DNA of 41,440 nucleotides from Actinomycetes bacterium (GTDB lineage: Bacteria; Actinomycetota; Acidimicrobiia; Acidimicrobiales; RAAP-2). The translations under genes were made by a program, and so were the position numbers. The stretch is taken from positions 1-41,440 of the forward strand of contig JAKAFH010000008.1 in NCBI GenBank assembly GCA_021818025.1, read 5' to 3'. Within the stretch, counting starts at the first letter, position 1, and every line of letters begins with the position of its first letter. The notes beneath the pieces are model-generated. The model did not search any database, had not been told where the DNA came from, and was given only the letters and a program-made list of their open reading frames with translations. Below are positions 8,854 through 16,485 of the stretch, piece after piece.

Positions 8854-11328
8854 CTAGCGCAAGACTGCACCGTGACCAGCGCCGACGGCGATCAACGCTT
8901 CGCGCGCGCTCGCCACTTCGGTGTCGCTAAGCGTCCGGTCCGTAGCGCCCAAACGAACCGTGAAGGCGAGGCTCCGGGTTCCCGGGGCGAGTGCCGCGCC
9001 GTGGTACACGTCAAAGAGCACGACCGACTCCACGAGCGGCGACGACGAGGCGAGGTCGTGACCGAGGTCAGCGGCGTGCACCGATTGGGGTGTCACAAAG
9101 GCCAGGTCGATGACCGCACTCGGGTACCGGCTCGGCACGACGGCGAGCGTCGAGCGTCGTCGCACCGCGTCGGTGTCGGCGAGGACGTCGAGGTCGAAGT
9201 CCAAGAGGCCGAGACGGCGACCCTGATGCCCGGTCACGGCCTCGACGAGCTGCGGATCGACTTCGCCAACGGTACCCACAATCGCTCCGCTCCAACGGTC
9301 GACCAACGTGGCCGATCGCGTGGGGTGAAGCCCTGGGCCAGGACCGTCGGTCGTTCGCACGACCACGTCGGCGAGCCCCAGCCGATTGGCCACTTGGGAC
9401 CAGAGCACCACGGCACTCGTGGCGTCGTCCGTGCGATGGCCGAGGACTACCGTTACGCGCTCGTTCTCTGACGGCAAGCGAAGGTTGACCGATCCACCGG
9501 CACCGCCCCGGGTGAGTCGCGCCTGATCGGTGTCGTCGGGGTGGGTGAAGACGACGCCGATCTCACTGAGGCGAACGTCGGGGAATCCGCGCTCCACGTT
9601 TCGCCCCCACGCGGCGACGAGCCCCGTGATCATGGTCGGGCGAAGGACTGACTCTTCCTGGGCGAGCGGATTCGTGATCCTGACCGGCGTCGAAGTCTCG
9701 TGGGTCAGCTGGAACGAGGACTCGCTGCCGAGCGTCGGTGTCCAGGCCTCGAACGTTCCGGCGTCCACCACGATCGCGCGCACCTGGCGTCGAAGCCGCT
9801 GGCGTTGCGTCATGCCGCCGGGCTGGGGCCACGTCGGCGTGTGACGCGCCAGCCGGGAATAGCCCCACACCCGGGCGATCTCCTCGATGACGTCCGCGCG
9901 ACCCGCGGCGCCAGTTCGAATGTCGGGTCGCGACGACGGTGCGGTCACGACGAGGGCGCCGTCGTCAGACTCGGCGACGACGAATCCCAAGGCACCCAGG
10001 TTGGCGACGACCGCCGCGGTCGGTAACGCCGTTCCGAGGGCTCGCTCGACGTCGTCACGACGAACCGTCACCGTCGACGGCGTCGGGACGACGCCTCGAA
10101 CGTCGATCGGCGCGCCCATCCACTCGAGCTCGGGAACGCTCTCGGCGAGGACGGCGACGAATCGCGCGACCGCGCGCAACGCCAGCTCGGGGTCCACGCC
10201 CCGCTCGAACCGGTGGGAGGCCTCGCTGCGCAGACCGTGGCGCTTGGACGAGCGCGCGATCGTCATGGGATCGAAGTAGGCCGCTTCGAGGAGCACCTCG
10301 GTCGTGGTGTCGCTGATCTCACTCGTCGCGCCGCCCATGATGCCAGCCAGACCCAGCACCTGGTCGTCACCGTCGGTGATGACACAGTCCTCACCGGTGT
10401 CTCCCAAGCCCCGCCCGGGGTTGGCCAGGGAACGCGTGACGCCGTCGAGGGTCACGAGGGTCTCCCCAGCGCGAGCCCGGCGAACTCGCAGGGTCCGTCC
10501 CGCGACCCGGTGGGCGTCGTAGGGGTGCGTCGGCTGACCGAGCTCGAGCATCACCAGGTTCGACGCGTCGACCACGTTCGATATGGGTCGCATACCCGCT
10601 CGCTCGAGGCGGTTCGACACCCACGCGGGTGAGGAGCCCACGCGCACGTTGCGCAGCACCGACACCGTCAGTCGCCCACAGAGGTCGGGTGCCTCGATGA
10701 CGCCGGCCGCCACCGCGTCACTCGACGAGTCCGAACGAGGTGTTGCCAGCGCGGGCTCTCGAACCGGGCGACCGAAGCGCGCCGCGAGGTCGCGCGCCAC
10801 GCCGGCGATCGACCAGGCGTCGGGACGATTGCCCTCGATCGAAAGGTCAAAGACGACGTCCGCCTCGATGCCCAGGGCTTCCATGAGCCGCTCGCCGGGT
10901 CGCGGCTCGATCATCCCGTCGAGGACCATCAGACCCTCGTGCTCCTCGCTCAGGCGCAACTCACGCGCCGAGCACAACATGCCGTTGCTCACGACGCCGC
11001 GCATCGAGCGCCTCGCGATGGCGAAACCGCCGGGCAGCACCGCGCCCACGGGGGCAAGGGGTACGTGCTCGCCGACCTCGAAGTTCCACGCTCCACAGAC
11101 GATCTCGAGCGGTCCGTTACCAGCGTCGACCACGATGCGCCGAATTCGATCGGCGCCGTCAATGGGATGGATCTCGTCGACCCGGGCGACAACGACGTCT
11201 TCGAGACCCTCGCCCACGTAGTCGATGCCCTCGACCACCAGGCCGAGGTCGTCGAGCGCCGCGCGGATCTGCTCGACCGACTCGGGTAGGTCGACGAAGT
11301 CGCGCAGCCACGAAAGGGGCGTCTTCAC
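8854..11328 (-). CDS. pheT: Phenylalanyl-tRNA synthetase beta subunit
   Basis: Starts VKTPLSWLRDFVDLP at a GTG overlapping the pheS stop (GTGA). The longer track ORF (to 11907) runs out of frame across pheS. Confidence 0.95.
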   Translation of the reverse strand: MKTPLSWLRDFVDLPESVEQIRAALDDLGLVVEGIDYVGEGLEDVVVARVDEIHPIDGADRIRRIVVDAGNGPLEIVCGAWNFEVGEHVPLAPVGAVLPGGFAIARRSMRGVVSNGMLCSARELRLSEEHEGLMVLDGMIEPRPGERLMEALGIEADVVFDLSIEGNRPDAWSIAGVARDLAARFGRPVREPALATPRSDSSSDAVAAGVIEAPDLCGRLTVSVLRNVRVGSSPAWVSNRLERAGMRPISNVVDASNLVMLELGQPTHPYDAHRVAGRTLRVRRARAGETLVTLDGVTRSLANPGRGLGDTGEDCVITDGDDQVLGLAGIMGGATSEISDTTTEVLLEAAYFDPMTIARSSKRHGLRSEASHRFERGVDPELALRAVARFVAVLAESVPELEWMGAPIDVRGVVPTPSTVTVRRDDVERALGTALPTAAVVANLGALGFVVAESDDGALVVTAPSSRPDIRTGAAGRADVIEEIARVWGYSRLARHTPTWPQPGGMTQRQRLRRQVRAIVVDAGTFEAWTPTLGSESSFQLTHETSTPVRITNPLAQEESVLRPTMITGLVAAWGRNVERGFPDVRLSEIGVVFTHPDDTDQARLTRGGAGGSVNLRLPSENERVTVVLGHRTDDATSAVVLWSQVANRLGLADVVVRTTDGPGPGLHPTRSATLVDRWSGAIVGTVGEVDPQLVEAVTGHQGRRLGLLDFDLDVLADTDAVRRRSTLAVVPSRYPSAVIDLAFVTPQSVHAADLGHDLASSSPLVESVVLFDVYHGAALAPGTRSLAFTVRLGATDRTLSDTEVASAREALIAVGAGHGAVLR

Positions 11329-12395
11329 GCGAACTGCCCCAGGAATCGAACGTCGTTGTCCACGAGCGCGCGCATGTCCGAGAGTTCGTGTCGCATCTGC
11401 GCGCACCGATCGATGCCGAACCCGAAAGCGAAGCCACTCCACTGATCGGGATCGATGCCCACGGCCTCGAAGACAGCCGGGTCGATCATCCCGCACCCTC
11501 CTAGCTCGATCCAACCCGTGTTCGAACAGGTTCGACAGCCCGCACCGCGACAGATCGTGCAGGTGATCTCGAACTCGGCGGAGGGCTCGGTGAAGGGGAA
11601 GAACGCCGGCCGGAGCCGCGACTCGATGTCGGGCCCGAAGTAAGCACGGGTGAAGGTTTCGATCGTGCCCGCTAGGTCGGCGAACGTGATCTCGCGATCC
11701 ACGACCAAACCTTCGATCTGGTGGAACGCGGCGAGGTGTCGGGCGTCGGGCGTGTCGCGTCGGTAGCACCGTCCCGGAGCGACCGAGTGGATCGGCAGCG
11801 AACCGGCCGACACGGCCGCCTCCATCAGGTGGACCTGGGTCGGCGAGGTGTGGGTACGCAGCACGACGGTCTCGGGGTCGCCCAGGTCGACGTAGAACGT
11901 GTCCCACATCCCGCGCGCCGGGTGCGCCGGCGGAATGTTGAGGGCCTCGAAGTTGTACCAGTCGCTCTCGACTTCGGGACCTTCAGCGACGGTGAAGCCC
12001 ATCGCCACAAAGACGTCCTCGAGTTCGGCCTGGGTCGAACCGACCAGACCGGCGTGCCCGGGGGTCACCGCCCATGCACGGGTCTCGACCACCACGTCGC
12101 CGAGGTCCAGCCGGTCCGCCTCGAGCATCGCCGCGCGCTCCATCGCGCGCAGCTCGATCCGCCGACGCTCCACGGCATCTTCCACCGAACGTCGAGCCTC
12201 TTGCAGCCGCGCACCCATGGTGCGCCGTTCGTCGGGCTCAAGCGAGCCGAAGGACTTCTGCACCGCAGCGAAGGCCGAGCGCTTGCCGACGATCGAAGCG
12301 ACGCGCTCGTCCAGTTCCTCGATGCTCGCCACGTCGGCGAGCATCGCGAGCGCCTCAGCCGTTATTGCTGTTATCTGATCATCGGGTTCGTTCAT
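11325..12395 (-). CDS. pheS: Phenylalanyl-tRNA synthetase alpha subunit
   Basis: HPARGMWDTFYV, LRTHTSPTQVHLME, class II motifs; FGFGIDRCAQMRHELSDMR. Confidence 0.97.
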   Translation of the reverse strand: MNEPDDQITAITAEALAMLADVASIEELDERVASIVGKRSAFAAVQKSFGSLEPDERRTMGARLQEARRSVEDAVERRRIELRAMERAAMLEADRLDLGDVVVETRAWAVTPGHAGLVGSTQAELEDVFVAMGFTVAEGPEVESDWYNFEALNIPPAHPARGMWDTFYVDLGDPETVVLRTHTSPTQVHLMEAAVSAGSLPIHSVAPGRCYRRDTPDARHLAAFHQIEGLVVDREITFADLAGTIETFTRAYFGPDIESRLRPAFFPFTEPSAEFEITCTICRGAGCRTCSNTGWIELGGCGMIDPAVFEAVGIDPDQWSGFAFGFGIDRCAQMRHELSDMRALVDNDVRFLGQFA

Positions 12396-13213
12396 GACCC
12401 TCCCAGGCTACGGGGAATCAGCCCCGCCACTCGACCCCCGCGCTGCCAGTACGCCATGAAGGCGACTAGCGACGCCGCGACGCCGGCGTTGAGCGATTCG
12501 TTTGCGCCCGCCATGGCGATGCTCATCGTGGACTGGCAGCGTCCAACCGATTCGTCGTCTAGCCCCTCGGCCTCGTTGCCGATGACCACGACCGACGGCC
12601 CCGACAGCTCACAGTCGAGGAGTTCGGTCCCCCCGCGCACGACCGTCGCCCAGGTGTGCGACCCCGCCGCGGCGTAGTGCGCGAGCGTGGGCTCAAGGTC
12701 GCCCACGACGACGGGCAGGTGGAAGATCGAGCCGGCCGTCGCGCGCAGGGTCTTGGGATTGAACGGATCGACGCTCTGGCCGGTCAGCACCACCGCGTCC
12801 ACGCCCGCAGCGTCGGCCGAGCGAATGATCGTGCCGACGTTGCCGGGGTCACGCAAGTCGTGCAGCACCATTGTCAAGCCACCCGTGGGCAACTCGGACA
12901 ACGCCGGTGTGACGAAGCGCACGGTCGCCGAGATGGGCTGTGGCGTGAGGGCATCAGAGACCTTCGCGAAGACCGCGGGTTCCAGTCCGAAGGCTCGCAC
13001 GCCTCGCGCGTTGGCTCGCGAAACGATCGCGCGAATATCGGACCGGTCGGCGAGCGACGTGTCAGCGAAGAGCGCCTCGAATTCGACGTCGGCCTCGAGG
13101 GCCGCGACCACCAGGTCGGGACCCTCGAGGACGCAGACGTGTTCACTCCAGCGAAGCGAGCGCTTCTGGACGAGTCGACGGAGTCGTCGTACTCGCTGGT
13201 GTGATGATCCGAT
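12392..13213 (-). CDS. TrmH/SpoU family RNA 2'-O-methyltransferase; 5' end uncertain
   Basis: LHDLRDPGNVGTIIRSADAAGVDAVVL, VVIGNEAEGLDDE, SMSIAMAGANESLNAGVAASLVAF. TrmH-like N-terminus (SSHQRVRRLRRLVQKRSLRWSEHVCVLEGPDLVV) continues upstream of the tracked start at 13111 with no ATG/GTG/TTG; end given at candidate ATC codon. Confidence 0.8.
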   Translation of the reverse strand: MGSSHQRVRRLRRLVQKRSLRWSEHVCVLEGPDLVVAALEADVEFEALFADTSLADRSDIRAIVSRANARGVRAFGLEPAVFAKVSDALTPQPISATVRFVTPALSELPTGGLTMVLHDLRDPGNVGTIIRSADAAGVDAVVLTGQSVDPFNPKTLRATAGSIFHLPVVVGDLEPTLAHYAAAGSHTWATVVRGGTELLDCELSGPSVVVIGNEAEGLDDESVGRCQSTMSIAMAGANESLNAGVAASLVAFMAYWQRGGRVAGLIPRSLGGS

Positions 13214-13231
13214 CGATTCGAGCAGGGTGGC

Positions 13232-13591
13232 CTACTTCGCCAGCGCCGCCGAGGCCTGGGCGACCAGGGCGCCGAACGCGGCCTGGTCGTTCACGGCGAG
13301 GTCGGCCAGCACGCGCCGGTCGACTTCGATGCCGGCGGCGTTGAGACCCGCGATGAAGCGGCTGTAGCTCACGCCGTGGAGTCGCGTGCCCGCGTTGATG
13401 CGCTGGATCCATAGTTTGCGGAACTCGCCCTTGCGTGCGCGACGGTCGCGAAACGCGTAGACCCCGGAGTGCTGGACCGCCTGGTTCGCCGCGCGGAACG
13501 TGCGGCTCCGATCACCGTAGTAGCCCTTGGCCTGTTCGAGTACTGCCTTGTGGTGCTTCTTGGCGTTTACTGCGCGCTTGACTCGTGCCAT
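13232..13591 (-). CDS. rplT: 50S ribosomal protein L20
   Basis: [39 protein letters not shown]. Confidence 0.98.
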   Translation of the reverse strand: MARVKRAVNAKKHHKAVLEQAKGYYGDRSRTFRAANQAVQHSGVYAFRDRRARKGEFRKLWIQRINAGTRLHGVSYSRFIAGLNAAGIEVDRRVLADLAVNDQAAFGALVAQASAALAK

Positions 13592-13614
13592 GTCAGTGTC
13601 TCCTCACTCGTTCC

Positions 13615-13809
13615 TTACAGACCCAACATCTTCTTGACGTTCTTCTCGATGCCCGGCGAGATGTCAGCCTCGCGTCCGAGGCGACGCGCGCGCACCGAGG
13701 TCTTCTTCTCCATGATGTGGCCCCGGAACGCCTTGCGACGCCGCAGGCGGCCAGTACCGGTGATCTTGATGCGCTTCTTGGCACCACTGTCGGTCTTCAT
13801 CTTCGGCAT
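13615..13809 (-). CDS. rpmI: 50S ribosomal protein L35
   Basis: MPKMKTDSGAKKRIKITGTGRLRRRKAFRGH; start trimmed from the 88-aa track ORF. Confidence 0.97.
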   Translation of the reverse strand: MPKMKTDSGAKKRIKITGTGRLRRRKAFRGHIMEKKTSVRARRLGREADISPGIEKNVKKMLGL

Positions 13810-13810
13810 C

Positions 13811-14419
13811 TCAGCCCTCCTCACTCGAACTCTTCGACGGATCTGCGGACCCGTCCACCGACTCCTCGACCTTCGAGGCATCGGTGCCCTTGGCCTTGAC
13901 CCGCTTCTCGGGGCCGAGGACCATGATCATGTTGCGACCATCGATCTTGGCCGCGGACTCCACCCGAGCCGCATCGCCCAGCTTCTCGACGATTCGGTCG
14001 AGGATCTTGCGACCCAGTTCGGGGTGCGCGGACTCGCGACCGCGGAACATGATCGTTACCTTCACCTTGTGACCCTCGGCCAAGAACTTCTCAACGAGGC
14101 GGGTCTTGGTGTCAAAGTCGCCAGGACCGATCTTCGGCCGGTACTTCATCTCCTTGACACCGACGTTCATCGTCTTGCGGCGCGACTCCTTAGCCTTTTG
14201 GGCTTCGTCGAATTTGAATTTCCCGTAGTCCATGATTCGACAGACCGGCGGGCTCGCGGTTGGCGCGATTTCGACGAGGTCCAGGTCCAAGCTCCGCGCT
14301 AACGCCAATGCCTCACGGCTCGACATCACGCCACGCTGATTGCCCTCGTTGTCAATGAGCCGAACGGTTTCGACTCGAATACGCTCATTGACGCGGTGGT
14401 CTCCAGGTCCTGTTGCGAT
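13811..14419 (-). CDS. infC: Translation initiation factor IF-3 with proposed ATC start codon
   Basis: Track ORF (to 14329) lacks the IF-3 N-terminus. In-frame upstream codons give ATGPGDHRVNERIRVETVRLIDNEGNQRGVMSSREAL. ATC at 14417-14419 is preceded by AGGAGAGG. Confidence 0.93.
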   Translation of the reverse strand: MATGPGDHRVNERIRVETVRLIDNEGNQRGVMSSREALALARSLDLDLVEIAPTASPPVCRIMDYGKFKFDEAQKAKESRRKTMNVGVKEMKYRPKIGPGDFDTKTRLVEKFLAEGHKVKVTIMFRGRESAHPELGRKILDRIVEKLGDAARVESAAKIDGRNMIMVLGPEKRVKAKGTDASKVEESVDGSADPSKSSSEEG

Positions 14420-14422
14420 ATG

Positions 14423-14430
14423 CCTCTCCT
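14423..14430 (-). promoter_or_regulatory. Shine-Dalgarno for infC (AGGAGAGG)
   Basis: Minus strand AAGGAGAGGCAT-ATC. Confidence 0.8.
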
Positions 14431-14444
14431 TGCTCTATGCGACG

Positions 14445-14461
14445 CCATGGCGCCGCCACGG
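14445..14461 (-). promoter_or_regulatory. Predicted leader RNA hairpin upstream of infC
   Basis: Minus strand CCGTGGC-GGC-GCCATGG, 7-bp stem with one G-U wobble. Confidence 0.4.
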
Positions 14462-14512
14462 CAAGCGAGGCGAAGACTCTGGACCCGGCGTACTGCGCAT
14501 ACCCAGGTGGAC

Positions 14513-14527
14513 GTTGGCGTCGCCAAC
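14513..14527 (-). promoter_or_regulatory. Second predicted leader RNA hairpin upstream of infC
   Basis: Minus strand GTTGGC-GAC-GCCAAC, perfect 6-bp stem. Confidence 0.4.
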
Positions 14528-14780
14528 CTCACTTGCTGTGAACTGCCTGACAAGGCTAGCAGAGCGACGACTTCGACAACGACGTCGGGCGAGCCCAGCG
14601 GACCACGAGTGCCGACCCTAGTATCGACCGACTACCGACTCCGGCGCCTTGGAGGCATTTCGCTCCTGATCAGCACTTAGTTCGAGACGACAACCGTCCA
14701 GGCCCGCAGCGCCCACCAGGGCCCTCGGTAGGCTCGCGACGTGGATCGATCTCGATGCCCGCAGCGGAGCCGAGCACTCG

Positions 14781-15410
14781 ATGGGCCGCTGGTCGGCGCC
14801 CACGCCTGAGACCCGCCGGCGCGTCGGTCGCCGGGGGCTCGCGTGGCCGGCGCTGTTTCTCGCACTCGTTGGAGCAGTCGGCGGCGTGCTGATGCTTCGA
14901 TCGGCCGCGGTGCATCGCGTCGGTGACACCCCACGGGCGACACGGGCCTGTCGGGCGGGTCTCGTCGAGGTCACCAACGGACCCTACGTCGGCGGTGCGA
15001 CCCAGGAGGAGGCACACTCCCTGGCAATTATTAACACCTCGTCGGTCGCCTGCTCACTGCACGGCTACGTCCGCCTCGTCGTCTACGGTGAGCACGGGCG
15101 GCCACTTCCGTTGCGCTTCGCGCATCACCCGACCGGCGGCTGGCCCATGGCCACCGTGGTGCCGAGGTCGTTCGCGATCGCAACTCGGGCGTCGGGCTAC
15201 GTCTTCGTGGCCCAAAACGCCTGCTACACGGGCTACGCCACGATCAGCCGGCACATCGCCGTTACGCTTCCGAGCGACCGCCGCGCGCTGGCACTCACGC
15301 TGCGCCGTCCGATCGCCCTGTGCACCGGACCCTCGGCGCAGGTCGGTAATGTCGTGGCCATCTCACCCATCGAGCCGTCGATCGCCGCCACACAGGGTCC
15401 GATCCCCTAG
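14781..15410 (+). CDS. Membrane-anchored DUF4232-like extracytoplasmic protein
   Basis: N-terminal TM (LAWPALFLALVGAVGGVLML), then ATQEEAHSLAIINTSSVACSLHGYVRLVVYGEHGRPLP, typical of DUF4232 proteins. Confidence 0.65.
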   Translation: MGRWSAPTPETRRRVGRRGLAWPALFLALVGAVGGVLMLRSAAVHRVGDTPRATRACRAGLVEVTNGPYVGGATQEEAHSLAIINTSSVACSLHGYVRLVVYGEHGRPLPLRFAHHPTGGWPMATVVPRSFAIATRASGYVFVAQNACYTGYATISRHIAVTLPSDRRALALTLRRPIALCTGPSAQVGNVVAISPIEPSIAATQGPIP

Positions 15411-15467
15411 TCGTGACCTTCCGAGCCACGACATCGGTGGTGGGTCGTGGGCCGCTACCGTGGAACC

Positions 15468-15752
15468 ATGAGCGACGACAAGGGTGTCGACGAGGAGATC
15501 GAGTGGATTCGCTCCACCCCCGTTGAGGTCATCCTCGGCAACCACCTCTTCCGAATGATCCAGATGGCGGCCGTACACCTGGCGGACACGCCGCCGAACC
15601 TGCCCGCCGCGCAACTCAGCATCGACCTCGTCCACGCCATGATCGAGGCCGGTGGCGACCGGCTTGGTGAGCACGTCGGCCTCTACCGAAGCGCCCTGGC
15701 CGAGGTCCAGCAGGTCTATGTGCGAGCGGCGAGCGGCTCGCCCGCCTCGTAG
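15468..15752 (+). CDS. Small DUF1844-like conserved protein
   Basis: MSDDKGVDEEIEWIRSTPVEVILGNHLFRMIQMAAVHLADTPPNLPAAQLSIDLVHAMIE; start trimmed from the 101-aa track ORF. Confidence 0.6.
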   Translation: MSDDKGVDEEIEWIRSTPVEVILGNHLFRMIQMAAVHLADTPPNLPAAQLSIDLVHAMIEAGGDRLGEHVGLYRSALAEVQQVYVRAASGSPAS

Positions 15753-15952
15753 CGACGCGGGCGCACCTCACTCACCTCGTCGGCGCCTCGGTGTCCGGCC
15801 ACCCGGATTCCGCTGACTTCGAGTCCGTTGTCGACGTGGCGGCTGCCATCGGCGATGGCCACGCAGTGGAAGTACCACCGGCCGTCGCCGTCGTCAATCC
15901 AACCGTCACCCCGGTCGTCGTCGAAATCGACGACGACGCCCTCTATCCTCAT
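15716..15952 (-). CDS. Cold-shock-domain-like protein
   Basis: 78 aa: GVVVDFDDDRGDGWIDDGDGRWYFHCVAIADG..., RNP1/RNP2-like GDGWI and YFHCVAI. ATGA overlap with ribH stop. Confidence 0.7.
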   Translation of the reverse strand: MRIEGVVVDFDDDRGDGWIDDGDGRWYFHCVAIADGSRHVDNGLEVSGIRVAGHRGADEVSEVRPRRYEAGEPLAART

Positions 15953-16485
15953 CGACCCGATCGCTGGCGCAGCAGGGAGACCATTTCCAGTGCCGTCAGC
16001 GCCGACTCGCGTCCCTTGTTGGTCTCGTCAGGCAGCGATCGCTCGAGCGCCTGCGCCACGGTGTTCGTCGTCAGCACCCCGAAGATCACTGGCACTCCGG
16101 TGGTCAGCTGCACGTCCTGGACGCCACGGGCGCTTTCGCCCGCGACGACCTCGTAGTGACCGGTGTCCCCGCGAATCACGGCGCCGAGGGTTATGACCGC
16201 GTCAACCGGTGACGGCCCGTCGGCGAAGGCGAGGGCCATCATGGGAATTTCGTAGGCGCCGGGCACCCAGGCCAGGGTGATGTCCGAGCGCGAGACACCA
16301 GCCTCGTCGAGCGCGGCCAGAGCGCCGTCGATCAGCCGCGTCGTCACCCCACCGTTGAATCGCCCGGCCACGATCGCGATGCGCAAGCCTCGCCCGTCGT
16401 GGCTGCCTTCGAGGTAGCTGCCAACGGCGGCGCGGATTGCCTCGCCCTTGGCGGGGTCGAACTCGGTCTGGTCATTCGACGTCAT
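15949..16485 (-). CDS. ribH: 6,7-dimethyl-8-ribityllumazine synthase
   Basis: RIAIVAGRFNGGVTTRLIDGA, WVPGAYEIPMMALAF, ITLGAVIRGDTGHYEVV. Confidence 0.97.
   Translation of the reverse strand: MTSNDQTEFDPAKGEAIRAAVGSYLEGSHDGRGLRIAIVAGRFNGGVTTRLIDGALAALDEAGVSRSDITLAWVPGAYEIPMMALAFADGPSPVDAVITLGAVIRGDTGHYEVVAGESARGVQDVQLTTGVPVIFGVLTTNTVAQALERSLPDETNKGRESALTALEMVSLLRQRSGR

Noticed and set aside
11329-11907. N-terminal extension of the tracked pheT ORF (to 11907)
   Set aside because: Runs out of frame through pheS; PheT homology begins at VKTPLSWLRDF (GTG 11328).
14618-15017. Minus-strand ORFs of 88-119 aa
   Set aside because: Antisense to the start of the DUF4232-like gene; overlapping in several frames, no homology.
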